Below are positions 7,339-15,199 of a DNA stretch of 16,576 bases, in pieces. Source of the DNA: Deferribacterales bacterium UBA4806. Its GTDB lineage: Bacteria; Chrysiogenota; Deferribacteres; Deferribacterales; UBA228. Each line of letters starts with the position of its first letter. Positions within the stretch are counted from its first letter, which is position 1. The stretch lies in contig DHGE01000058.1 of the NCBI GenBank assembly GCA_002402635.1, positions 9,118 through 25,693 of the forward strand. Reading direction: 5' to 3'. The notes beneath the pieces were generated by a model. It saw only the letters and a program-made list of their open reading frames with translations, searched no databases and was not told the DNA's origin. Made by a program: the position numbers and the translations under genes.

Positions 7339-8307
7339 TTACTTGTCAATAGATACAAAGGGATATTTATTCTTATTAAAAAATAGCAGGCCTATAAAAC
7401 CTATGCACAGTCTATATATTATAAGTAGTGTTGTATAAGAAATAGAAAATAAAAGAATTTTGGAATAGTCACCATATGCATTGAAAAAAAACAACATGGC
7501 CGCTTGAATAGTTCCAATGCCAGCTGGAGTTATAGGAAGGTTTCCTATAAAAAAAATGGGAGGCAATAAAGCTAAAAGGCCAATAAAGGGAATATGAAAA
7601 TGAAAAAATGGGATTGTTAAATAAAAGAAAATTGTAAAACTTAAAAAATATATTATACGAAAAATTGTAAATTTAAGGAAATCTCTAGCACTAATTTTTG
7701 ATAACTCAAATTTTATAGAATCAATAAGATTATATATCCATATGGGAAGATAATTTTTAATTTTGTTAATATTTAAGAAAATAAGATAAATAGCTAATAT
7801 TGAAATTAAGATAGCGAGAGATGTTAAAAAAAGTCCAGTAAAAACAATGTTAGGGATAAATTGTTCGGTTATAGTAGTAGATGCTAATGTTAATAATGAT
7901 AAACTCAAAATATCAATAAAAGTATAAAGTAGAATTATTGCTGTTGAATCTTTAATCTTCAAGCCATGTTTGAATGATAATCCTAAGAGAATGCCTCCTA
8001 TACCAAGATTATAATTTATTAACATAAGTAAATATGTTACAGACCTTAATAAAGTTATATGTTTATAGGATGCATTAGGGGTATATTTTTTAACAATAAG
8101 TAGGAGATTGTATGATTCAAAAAAAAGCCAAAAAAAAACAAAAATACCCATTAAAAAAATAAAAGGGGTAAGGTGAGCTTCTGAAAATGCTTTTTTGAAC
8201 ACATCTATATCAATTTGTATTATAAGAAATATAGCGATCAATAATCCAAAAGACCAAGATGCAATTTGAATTAGGATGGCAATATTTTTATTAAATTTAC
8301 TCTCCAT
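7339..8307 (-). CDS. LPG synthase TM / flippase-like membrane protein
   Basis: The 322-residue integral membrane protein has about eight hydrophobic spans. It carries the C-terminal signature of the lysylphosphatidylglycerol synthase TM region (UPF0104-like) family: NLPITPAGIGTIQAA (256-270), followed by a final pair of helices. The family moves or modifies lipid-linked or aminoacylated lipids; the catalytic GNAT-fold domain of true MprF is absent here. The ATG lies 19 bases after the stop of the ligase gene, so the two are almost certainly co-transcribed. No Shine-Dalgarno sequence is evident. In context it may pass the ligase product, or a lipid carrying it, across the inner membrane to the exported Ntn-hydrolase. 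That role is inferred. Confidence 0.8.
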   Translation of the reverse strand: MESKFNKNIAILIQIASWSFGLLIAIFLIIQIDIDVFKKAFSEAHLTPFIFLMGIFVFFWLFFESYNLLLIVKKYTPNASYKHITLLRSVTYLLMLINYNLGIGGILLGLSFKHGLKIKDSTAIILLYTFIDILSLSLLTLASTTITEQFIPNIVFTGLFLTSLAILISILAIYLIFLNINKIKNYLPIWIYNLIDSIKFELSKISARDFLKFTIFRIIYFLSFTIFFYLTIPFFHFHIPFIGLLALLPPIFFIGNLPITPAGIGTIQAAMLFFFNAYGDYSKILLFSISYTTLLIIYRLCIGFIGLLFFNKNKYPFVSIDK

Positions 8308-8326
8308 TAGTAATTAAATTTAGCTT

Positions 8327-9649
8327 TTATTTATTTCTCTTACTAACAAGGGATTCAATAGCTTTTCTTTTAATTTTCCCTTGATTATTTATAGAATCGA
8401 CAATTTTTATTTCAATCTTTACAATTTTTTCTAATATTATATTTAATTGATTTATGAGCTCTTTAAAACGCTCTTCAGAATATTCTTCCCCTGGTATTAA
8501 GTAAATAACAGCGTAGTCGAATTTTTCCTGAACAAATTTAAATTCATTCATCAGTTTGGGATCGCTTTTTATAAATTTTGTAAAAGTATTTAGTAGTTTT
8601 AATGATGAAATCTTTTTACCATTTGGTAATATAAATATATCATCTGCCCTTCCCTCAAATGACTTGAGTACTGGAAAGTGCCTGCCACAGGGACATTCTT
8701 CTAGAGTATATGAACCAATGTCGCCTATTTTATATCTTATAAATGGCATTACTGGGCTTCTTAATGTTGTAAGTACAATTTCGCCTATCTCTCCTTCACC
8801 CACATCCTTTCCTTCATCATCTAGAAATTCAACATAAACATTGTCTAAAAAAATATGATAATTTTTATATTTACACTGCGAAGCAATCATCCATGTTTCT
8901 TCAGTTGAGTATTCATCATACACAGGGCAACTGAAAGCTTGACTAATAAACTCTCGTTCCTCTATTGTTGATAATTCAGAGTTTAAAGAGATAATTTTTG
9001 GCCTTATAATTTTTCTGTCATTTTCTGTCAAATTGTGAGCCATTTCATAAATTATAGATGCATAGCCTGCTAAAAGATCTGGCCTATATTCCCGTAAAAG
9101 TTCCATTTGCTTATCTATTGGGGCTATAGATGGTATATGATATGTCTTAAATAAGGGTAAACATGGAATGTTTAGTGACGGCAAAGGAGTATATTTAATA
9201 AAAGCCATTTTATACCATGGCTTATATCCGATCATTGTATAAACCCTTAAGGATGTACATAGGTAAAAGAAAAAGGTACTTTTACTATAGGCAAAATTTA
9301 CGGATTTCCCAGTAGAGCCAGTGGTCCCTGATATGTAACATTTATCTAAGTTAGTATGAATATTTAATAATTTGCCTGGAAAATTTTGTCTAACATGTTC
9401 CTTTAGTAAAAATGGTAAATTCTTTATGTCATTTACCGAATTAATATTGGTAACATCTATTTTGTATCCATCATAATATTCTTTATAGAATGGTACATTC
9501 GAGTAAGCCTTTTTAATCGTTTTTATTAATCTCTTTTTTACTAGTTTATTTATTATATTCCTTGGTAATTGTGGTTCAATATGAGATTGTATAGCATGCT
9601 TTAAGAGCAATGGGCCATCAATGATGGTGTTAATTTTATTATAGGCCAT
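8327..9649 (-). CDS. CapK/PaaK-like adenylate-forming ligase
   Basis: The 440-residue protein belongs to the phenylacetate-CoA ligase / CapK branch of adenylate-forming enzymes. Visible motifs are the phosphate loop SGTTGSTGK (107-115), YDEYSTEE (244-251) in the position of the YGxTE motif, YKIGD (306-310) with the ribose-binding Asp, a Cys-rich CPCGR (319-323) and GRADD (333-337). GKIKRK near residue 427 could give the C-terminal catalytic lysine. It should activate a carboxylic acid as an acyl-adenylate and pass it to CoA or an amine. CapK relatives occur in capsule and exopolysaccharide loci. It is the first gene of the four-gene minus-strand block and is divergent from the TPR gene. The substrate cannot be read from sequence. 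Confidence 0.88.
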   Translation of the reverse strand: MAYNKINTIIDGPLLLKHAIQSHIEPQLPRNIINKLVKKRLIKTIKKAYSNVPFYKEYYDGYKIDVTNINSVNDIKNLPFLLKEHVRQNFPGKLLNIHTNLDKCYISGTTGSTGKSVNFAYSKSTFFFYLCTSLRVYTMIGYKPWYKMAFIKYTPLPSLNIPCLPLFKTYHIPSIAPIDKQMELLREYRPDLLAGYASIIYEMAHNLTENDRKIIRPKIISLNSELSTIEEREFISQAFSCPVYDEYSTEETWMIASQCKYKNYHIFLDNVYVEFLDDEGKDVGEGEIGEIVLTTLRSPVMPFIRYKIGDIGSYTLEECPCGRHFPVLKSFEGRADDIFILPNGKKISSLKLLNTFTKFIKSDPKLMNEFKFVQEKFDYAVIYLIPGEEYSEERFKELINQLNIILEKIVKIEIKIVDSINNQGKIKRKAIESLVSKRNK

Positions 9650-9825
9650 TAGAGTTAGTTATTGAATTATTTTGGTAAAGTCAAGTAAAAAACTATTTAT
9701 AAAATTTTAAAATACATTAATATAAGAACATTAATAGCAATTTATAATGTATAAGATCTCTTTAATTGCCAAAAAAATAAGATTTAGATGGTTTATAGAA
9801 TATTAAGTTTAATCAAAATATTATA

Positions 9826-10842
9826 ATGATAAGACGTAAGGAAAATAATCGTATACAATACTTAATAATCAAAAAAATTGATAAGCTATTTATCAGTGGG
9901 AATATTGAACATGCTGAAAAAGTTATTAAAGATACTCTAAAGGGAAGATTAAGAAATAGGTTTGTAGAAGCTCAACTATTTTATTATCTTGGAGAGATCA
10001 ATTATCAAAAAGGCTTATATAAGAGTGCAAAAAGATATTTTAATTTATCATTAAGCAGAGATCCCTATAATCAACATACATTACATGAACTATCAAATTT
10101 GCTTATTGAGGAGTATGAAATAGGTGGAGCAAAAAAATACATATTAAGAAACCTCAGACGACATCCAAAGAATAATGAATTTAATCGACAGTTTGCTTGG
10201 TGTAAAATGTTATTAGGACAGAAGGAAGAGGCAATAAACATTTATAGATGGCTTATCAAAAATAGAGATAGTGATCCAAAAAACTATGTAGAATTATCTT
10301 TAAGTCATTTATATACTGGTGATATAAGATCTGCAAGGAATACAATTTTAAATGCTTATATGAGATTTGCTGAAGATCCTCTTGTTGAGGATACCTTTAA
10401 TGATATTAATGAAATAATAAATAGCCTATATGAAAATCTCAAAAATATTTATTTTAGAAATTTAGATCAATTTGTTTTTTTGACCGCCTCTTATGTGAGA
10501 GCATTGAAATACTTGGTTACTTCTATGACTATAAGAGGGTATTTTGATTTTGAAATAAATAGTGCAATTGAGTTATTGGCATTATTTAATAAAAATAAGA
10601 TTATATTTAAAAATTATAAATTAGCTGCTTTACTTTCTGAATATATAATTTCAGAATTGACTGGAGAGCAGATGTACATAATGAAACTTTTAACAAGTGT
10701 TAACAGAATTTCAAAATCTACAATTAGAAGATGGTATAAGAAGGTAAGAGAAATTGCTCAGAAGGATATTGAAATAATACTTGACAGATTGCTAGATGAA
10801 TATTCTAAGGAGTTTAAATCACTTTTTAATAAAAATGAATAA
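9826..10842 (+). CDS. TPR protein with unassigned helical C-terminal domain
   Basis: The 338-residue, probably cytosolic protein has at least one clear tetratricopeptide repeat (residues about 50-83, from LFYYLGEINYQKG to SLSRDPYN). Weaker copies lie near 119-152 (RQFAWCKMLLGQKEEAINIY) and 153-186 (VELSLSHLYTGDIRSARN). The last 120 residues are helical and unlike TPR. Residues 265-311 (YKLAALLSEYIISELTG, then SKSTIRRWYKKVREIAQ) follow the spacing of a cyclin-like or helix-turn-helix segment, but no family can be named. No Shine-Dalgarno sequence precedes the ATG, though no other in-frame start is near. It is 57 bases upstream of rpiB and may be read with it. TPRs imply protein-protein binding; the partner is unknown. 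Confidence 0.8.
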   Translation: MIRRKENNRIQYLIIKKIDKLFISGNIEHAEKVIKDTLKGRLRNRFVEAQLFYYLGEINYQKGLYKSAKRYFNLSLSRDPYNQHTLHELSNLLIEEYEIGGAKKYILRNLRRHPKNNEFNRQFAWCKMLLGQKEEAINIYRWLIKNRDSDPKNYVELSLSHLYTGDIRSARNTILNAYMRFAEDPLVEDTFNDINEIINSLYENLKNIYFRNLDQFVFLTASYVRALKYLVTSMTIRGYFDFEINSAIELLALFNKNKIIFKNYKLAALLSEYIISELTGEQMYIMKLLTSVNRISKSTIRRWYKKVREIAQKDIEIILDRLLDEYSKEFKSLFNKNE

Positions 10843-10899
10843 TTATAGAAGTGTATTGAAATTTTATAGAAGATTTACTATGGTTATAAACTGATTATA

Positions 10900-11376
10900 A
10901 TGTCTAATTTTAAAATAGTAATAGCTTCTGATCATGCTGGCTTTAAATTAAAAGGATTAATATTTGATTTTTTGAAAGAGAAAAATTATTACATTGTTGA
11001 TGTTGGGGTGAATACTGGGGAGTCTGTAGATTATCCTATTTTTGCTCTGAAGTTAGTAGAAAAAATAATATATGAAAAATTCACTTATGGAATACTCATA
11101 TGTGGAACAGGTGTGGGTATGGCTATTGTTGCAAATAAGTTTCCAGGTATTAGAGCAGCTAACTGTTCTAATTCTTATACTGCAAAGATGTCTCGTATGC
11201 ATAACAATGCTAATATATTATGCATAGGGGAAAGAGTGGTTGGAGATGGCATGGCTAAGGATATTGTGGATGTCTTTCTTTCAACAAATTTCGAAGGCGG
11301 AAGGCATAGCAACAGGGTAAAGTTAATTGATGAAGTAGCTATTAAATATTGGAATGAATTTTTAGGGGGAAAATAA
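10900..11376 (+). CDS. rpiB: Ribose-5-phosphate isomerase B
   Basis: The 158-residue RpiB/LacAB-family enzyme interconverts ribose 5-phosphate and ribulose 5-phosphate in the pentose phosphate pathway. The motifs are complete: SDHAGFKLK (10-18) with Asp11-His12; [17 protein letters not shown] (64-80), in which Cys68 is the usual catalytic base; and [18 protein letters not shown] (98-115) with His101-Asn102. The length is normal. The stop is 2 bases before the start of glyA, and the same pairing is common in many bacteria. It supplies ribose phosphate for nucleotides, consistent with the one-carbon and deoxynucleotide genes that follow. No Shine-Dalgarno sequence is seen before the ATG. Confidence 0.95.
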   Translation: MSNFKIVIASDHAGFKLKGLIFDFLKEKNYYIVDVGVNTGESVDYPIFALKLVEKIIYEKFTYGILICGTGVGMAIVANKFPGIRAANCSNSYTAKMSRMHNNANILCIGERVVGDGMAKDIVDVFLSTNFEGGRHSNRVKLIDEVAIKYWNEFLGGK

Positions 11377-11378
11377 AT

Positions 11379-12632
11379 ATGTCTTTATACGGTAAAATAA
11401 AAGAATCTGACAAAGAATTGTATGATGCTTTGATTTCTGAAATTAACAGACAGGAGAATACGCTTGAATTAATTGCAAGTGAAAATTTTGTAAGCCCTGC
11501 AGTACTTGAAGCTCAAGGGTCAGTTCTAACGAATAAATATGCAGAAGGCTACCCAAGCAAAAGATATTATGGTGGCTGTAAATATGTAGATGTGGTAGAA
11601 ACCCTTGCAATAGATCGAGCAAAGATTCTATTTAAATCAGAACACGTTAATGTACAACCTCATTCAGGCAGCCAAGCTAATATGGCCGTCTATTTTTCTG
11701 TTCTTAACGTAGGTGACACTATACTTGGGATGAATCTTTCACATGGAGGGCACCTTACACATGGTAGTCCTGTTAATTTTTCAGGTAGATTTTTTAATGT
11801 ACAATTTTATGGAGTAAGTCAAGATAAGGAAGTAATTGACTATGATGCATTAGAAGATTTAGCAAACAAATGTAAACCAAAAATGATTGTGGCAGGGGCA
11901 AGTGCGTATCCAAGAGTTATTGATTTCAAAAAATTCAGGGAAATAGCTGATAAAGTAGATGCCTATTTTATGGTCGATATGGCACATATTGCTGGTCTTG
12001 TAGCAGCAGGCTTGCATCCCTCACCTGTTCCTTATGCTGATTTTGTAACAACTACAACTCATAAAACACTCAGGGGACCAAGAGCAGGCATGATCTTGTG
12101 CAAAGAAAAATTTGCAAAGAAAATTGACTCAACAATATTCCCAGGTATTCAGGGAGGCCCATTAATGCATGTAATTGCAGCTAAGGCAATGGCATTTAAA
12201 GAAGCTATGAGCGATGATTTCAAAAAGTATCAAAAACAAATATTAGTAAATGCCAGAACTCTTGCAGAAAATCTTATAAAGAAAGGTTTTAAATTAGTAT
12301 CTAATGGAACGGATAACCATCTATTATTAGTTGATTTAAGAAGTAAAAATATAACAGGATTATCTGCTGAAGAAGCTCTAGAAAAGTCTAGTATAACTGT
12401 AAATAAAAATACTGTTCCCTTTGAAGATAAAAGCCCCAGGGTGACTAGTGGAATAAGAATAGGTACGCCGGCGGTTACTTCCAGGGGAATGAAGGAAAAA
12501 GAAATGGAAATTATAGCTGAACTTATAACAGAAGTTTTAGATAATATAGGCAATGAGGATGTATATATGAAAGTTCAGAAACGGGTGGGAGCATTGTGTG
12601 AGGAATTTCCTATATATAGAGGTGTATTATAA
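11379..12632 (+). CDS. glyA: Serine hydroxymethyltransferase
   Basis: The 417-residue PLP enzyme interconverts serine and glycine with transfer of a one-carbon unit to tetrahydrofolate. Hallmarks are all present: [12 protein letters not shown] (31-42), [10 protein letters not shown] (57-66), SGSQAN (96-101), [13 protein letters not shown] (199-211) with Asp200 and His203 near the cofactor, and [14 protein letters not shown] (224-237) with Lys229 forming the PLP Schiff base. The length is typical for bacteria. AGGGGG within the end of rpiB gives a ribosome binding site about 8 bases before the ATG. Its final codons overlap the likely true start of the dCMP deaminase, so the three genes form one unit that supplies ribose phosphate, one-carbon units and dUMP for thymidylate synthesis. 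Confidence 0.98.
   Translation: MSLYGKIKESDKELYDALISEINRQENTLELIASENFVSPAVLEAQGSVLTNKYAEGYPSKRYYGGCKYVDVVETLAIDRAKILFKSEHVNVQPHSGSQANMAVYFSVLNVGDTILGMNLSHGGHLTHGSPVNFSGRFFNVQFYGVSQDKEVIDYDALEDLANKCKPKMIVAGASAYPRVIDFKKFREIADKVDAYFMVDMAHIAGLVAAGLHPSPVPYADFVTTTTHKTLRGPRAGMILCKEKFAKKIDSTIFPGIQGGPLMHVIAAKAMAFKEAMSDDFKKYQKQILVNARTLAENLIKKGFKLVSNGTDNHLLLVDLRSKNITGLSAEEALEKSSITVNKNTVPFEDKSPRVTSGIRIGTPAVTSRGMKEKEMEIIAELITEVLDNIGNEDVYMKVQKRVGALCEEFPIYRGVL
12618..12631 (+). promoter_or_regulatory. Ribosome binding site and probable non-AUG start of the dCMP deaminase
   Basis: AGAGGTG (12618-12624), an excellent Shine-Dalgarno match, lies inside the end of glyA. The deaminase frame is open from a TAG at 12617-12619 and reads AGG TGT ATT ATA before codons for RPTWEEYF and then the ATG at 12656. 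The ATA at 12629-12631 is 6 bases after AGAGG and sits exactly where family members have Met before Arg-Pro. ATT at 12626 is the other candidate. No ATG, GTG or TTG exists in this frame before 12656. Confidence 0.55.
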
Positions 12633-12655
12633 GACCCACTTGGGAAGAATATTTT

Positions 12656-13084
12656 ATGGAAATAGTTAATGTAATAAAAAAGCGCTCAACATGCTTAAGA
12701 AGACATGTAGGAGCGGTTATAGTTGTAAATAATCATATTGTAGCAACAGGCTATAATGGTGTACCAAGGAATATTACCCATTGTGAAGTTACAGGATGTC
12801 TTAGAGAACAACTGAAAGTTCCTTCTGGCGAAAGGCATGAACTTTGTAGAGGTTTGCATGCTGAGCAAAATGCTATAATACAGGCAGCAAACTATGGTGT
12901 TTCACTAAAGAATTCTACAATATATACAAATTGTAAACCATGCTCAATTTGTACAAAAATGATTATTAATGCAGGAATATCTAGAATTGTTTATGAAGAA
13001 GAATACAATGATCCTCTTGCTGCAGAGTTGCTTTCGGAAACTAATATTGAATTAACTAAATTAGATAAAAAAGATAAATTGTAA
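12656..13084 (+). CDS. comEB: dCMP deaminase (ComEB family)
   Basis: This zinc-dependent deaminase turns dCMP into dUMP for thymidylate synthesis. Numbered from the ATG at 12656 (142 residues), the catalytic site is HAEQNAI (68-74), with His68 as zinc ligand and Glu70 as proton shuttle, and PCSIC (95-99) with Cys96 and Cys99. A second cluster, Cys43, Cys48, His61 and Cys64, with [11 protein letters not shown] between, matches the extra zinc site of dCMP deaminases and separates it from cytidine or tRNA adenosine deaminases. The ATG start omits a conserved N-terminal block; nine upstream codons encode it (RPTWEEYF), so the real protein is probably 151 residues starting at a non-AUG codon at 12629. 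It is the third gene of the rpiB-glyA unit. Confidence 0.92.
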   Translation: MEIVNVIKKRSTCLRRHVGAVIVVNNHIVATGYNGVPRNITHCEVTGCLREQLKVPSGERHELCRGLHAEQNAIIQAANYGVSLKNSTIYTNCKPCSICTKMIINAGISRIVYEEEYNDPLAAELLSETNIELTKLDKKDKL

Positions 13085-13265
13085 AGATTCTGCACATAAT
13101 TGCATAGATCTATTAGTAATTTGTAATACAACATAGATTTTTTGGTTATTGTAAAAATATATACTTTGACAACGATAATATATAGATGAACAGTTTAAAA
13201 AGAATATTTTGGAGTATTTAAAAGCTTTATATAATTGATGCAATAAATAACACAATAATGAAGTT

Positions 13266-14219
13266 ATGATAAAATTTACTGTAAAAACTAATTTCTCTGT
13301 TGGTGATGTTCATTTTTATTACATACAAAGTGATGGTAAAAACATGCTGATCGATACAGGTCCTTTTTCAGAAGACACAAAAAAAATATTTCTCAATTAT
13401 GTTGATCTATTGAAACTTGACTATGTGTTTTTAACACATATTCACATTGATCATTCTGGAATGATCAAATTTCTTTCAAAGAACAGCGATGCAAGAATTT
13501 TTATGTCAGAAAAAGATATATATTTGATTGAGAAAAAAGACGAATGGCTGAATGCACTTGAAAATCTTTTCATATCTTTAGGATTTTCTAATAATTTTGT
13601 GAAAAGTATAAAAAATGTGTTAAACAATTTAAGAAGCGCAATTCCCGTGCCAGACAGATATGAGATTTTGGAAAAGCAGGATTTACCTAGCAATCTAGGG
13701 ATTGACTATATTAAAACTCCATATCATTCCCAGAGTGACGTAATATATCTTATAGATAGATTTGCTTTCTCTGGGGATACACTTTTAAGAAATATATTTC
13801 AAACACCTCTCATTGATGTAGACTACAATAACTGTTTGCAAAGATATAATAATTATAAGGCCTTTTGTAAATCATTGTATAAACTTAAGAAATTAAATAA
13901 TTATACTGTTATGCCAGGGCATAATGACTATATAATAAGTGTAAATGATACTATCACCCATTATGTTAACAAAATGCTTAATAGATTAATAAAAATAAAA
14001 GATAAAATTAATAAAATGTCCTTAGAAGATTTAGCTGAAATTGTAACAAAAGATAAAAATGATATACATATTAAATACTTAAAGGCCAGTGAAATCCAAT
14101 TTTTCAAAGATTTTTTAAATGATCCTAATGAACTTGAGGATGCCTTAAAATATTTAGATCTTTTTAATAAAGTAACAGAGGGATTATACAAATTAGCATT
14201 AAGCATTACTAAGAATTAA
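13266..14219 (+). CDS. Metallo-beta-lactamase-fold hydrolase
   Basis: The 317-residue protein has the MBL-fold metal site in order: THIHIDHSG (57-65) giving His58, His60, Asp62 and His63; TPYHSQSD (151-158) giving His154; SGDTLL (169-174) giving bridging Asp171; and PGHND (217-221) giving His219. This is the full dinuclear set of glyoxalase II-like hydrolases. There is no signal peptide, so it is likely cytosolic. After the catalytic domain (about 1-235) comes a helical tail of about 80 charged residues that I cannot assign. The substrate is unknown; thioesterase, lactonase and phosphodiesterase functions are all possible. It follows the deaminase by 181 bases and precedes the globin-PsiE gene by 71. 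No strong Shine-Dalgarno sequence is seen. Confidence 0.88.
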   Translation: MIKFTVKTNFSVGDVHFYYIQSDGKNMLIDTGPFSEDTKKIFLNYVDLLKLDYVFLTHIHIDHSGMIKFLSKNSDARIFMSEKDIYLIEKKDEWLNALENLFISLGFSNNFVKSIKNVLNNLRSAIPVPDRYEILEKQDLPSNLGIDYIKTPYHSQSDVIYLIDRFAFSGDTLLRNIFQTPLIDVDYNNCLQRYNNYKAFCKSLYKLKKLNNYTVMPGHNDYIISVNDTITHYVNKMLNRLIKIKDKINKMSLEDLAEIVTKDKNDIHIKYLKASEIQFFKDFLNDPNELEDALKYLDLFNKVTEGLYKLALSITKN

Positions 14220-14290
14220 CAAACAATGTGATATGTTGTTATTAATTTATTTATCACTCTATATTATAAAATAAATTTATAGGTGCCATT

Positions 14291-15199
14291 ATGAAATATT
14301 TACAAGAGCTTGAGAGAGAATACGAACTTTCAGAAAAAGATAGAGCGAATTTGATGAAGATAGGTGAAAAACTTATAAAATATAAAAATGATTTTACTAA
14401 ACAATTTGTGGAATATTTAATTAAAAGAGTTACAAATGAATATACTCGAAAAGAATTTTTTGAAAACATTGAAAATGTAATTAGTAATTGGTATTCAATG
14501 GTTTTGAGTTTTAATATTGATAATGATTATATTTTAAAACTTGTACATGCAAGTAAAATGCATATAAAATTCGGTATATCTCAGGATGCTGTTAATATCA
14601 TGATAAGTTTTACTAGGCGATATTTACATGAAAAAATGTTTCAAAATTTTAGTAATGACTTGGAAAGAAAGAATCTTCTTATAACATTCCATAAAATAAT
14701 AGATCTTAATTTTGATATATTAAATAGGTCCTATTTAGAAGAAAAAATTAAAGAATATAGTTTAGAACTTAAATTTAGAGGTTTGGTTGTAAAATTGGGA
14801 GAAAAATTTTCATTTGTTATGCAAGTGGTGTTAATCTCTATACTCGTACTATTAACAACCATAGCAACTATATCGGTAGCCAATGATTTAATAAGTTTAT
14901 CAATAAATAAAAGTCATGAATTCCTTATATCATCATTAGGTTCTCTCTTAATATTATGGATCTTGTCAGAGTTAATAAGAACAGAGATCCAACTTATAAA
15001 AGGTGGAGATTTCAGAATTTCTGTATTTATTGGTGTTGCCCTTATTGCATATATAAGAGATTTGCTTATATTAACACTACAGCATAATATGTATGAGGCC
15101 ACTACTATCTATGTTCTTGCTTCTATATTAATATTGGGTTTTATATACTGGATTATATATAAAACTGAAAATCTTGCTATGACTAGGAGAAAGGTATGA
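14291..15199 (+). CDS. Protoglobin-like sensor domain fused to PsiE-like membrane domain
   Basis: This 302-residue protein has two parts. Residues 1-160 are helical and resemble protoglobin / globin-coupled sensors. The segment [18 protein letters not shown] (84-101) matches the region around the proximal haem ligand, with His91 the likely iron ligand (family pattern H-x-x-x-G-x), and [11 protein letters not shown] follows as in that family. Residues about 174-290 hold four hydrophobic helices. The segment [20 protein letters not shown] followed by [12 protein letters not shown] matches the PsiE (phosphate-starvation-inducible E) family, whose role is unknown. It would be an inner-membrane protein sensing O2, NO or redox state through haem. 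AGGTG 6 bases upstream supports the start. Its stop overlaps the secA start (ATGA), implying coupled translation. The globin call rests on pattern recognition. Confidence 0.75.
   Translation: MKYLQELEREYELSEKDRANLMKIGEKLIKYKNDFTKQFVEYLIKRVTNEYTRKEFFENIENVISNWYSMVLSFNIDNDYILKLVHASKMHIKFGISQDAVNIMISFTRRYLHEKMFQNFSNDLERKNLLITFHKIIDLNFDILNRSYLEEKIKEYSLELKFRGLVVKLGEKFSFVMQVVLISILVLLTTIATISVANDLISLSINKSHEFLISSLGSLLILWILSELIRTEIQLIKGGDFRISVFIGVALIAYIRDLLILTLQHNMYEATTIYVLASILILGFIYWIIYKTENLAMTRRKV

Noticed and set aside
9650..9825. 176-base divergent spacer searched for a tRNA, small RNA or clear promoter
   Set aside because: It is AT-rich; TTGACT on the minus strand and TTGCCA on the plus strand lack well-spaced -10 partners, and no cloverleaf or strong hairpin was found.
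12230..12553. 107-codon minus-strand frame inside glyA
   Set aside because: It is opposite highly conserved glyA sequence and has no recognisable features.
13166..13194. TTGACA upstream of the MBL gene as a promoter
   Set aside because: The -35 match is perfect, but 16-18 bases downstream there is only AACAGT-like sequence and no acceptable -10.
13061..13255. A 64-codon minus-strand frame in the spacer after the dCMP deaminase
   Set aside because: It overlaps the deaminase end, is low-complexity in composition (Tyr, Phe, Ile, Cys), has no ribosome binding site and resembles no family. The 181-base spacer shows no other gene or RNA.
14216..14241. Hairpin after the MBL gene (AACAAACA with TGTTGTT) as a terminator
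   Set aside because: Pairing is short and needs a bulge, and the following sequence is mixed A/T rather than a T tract.
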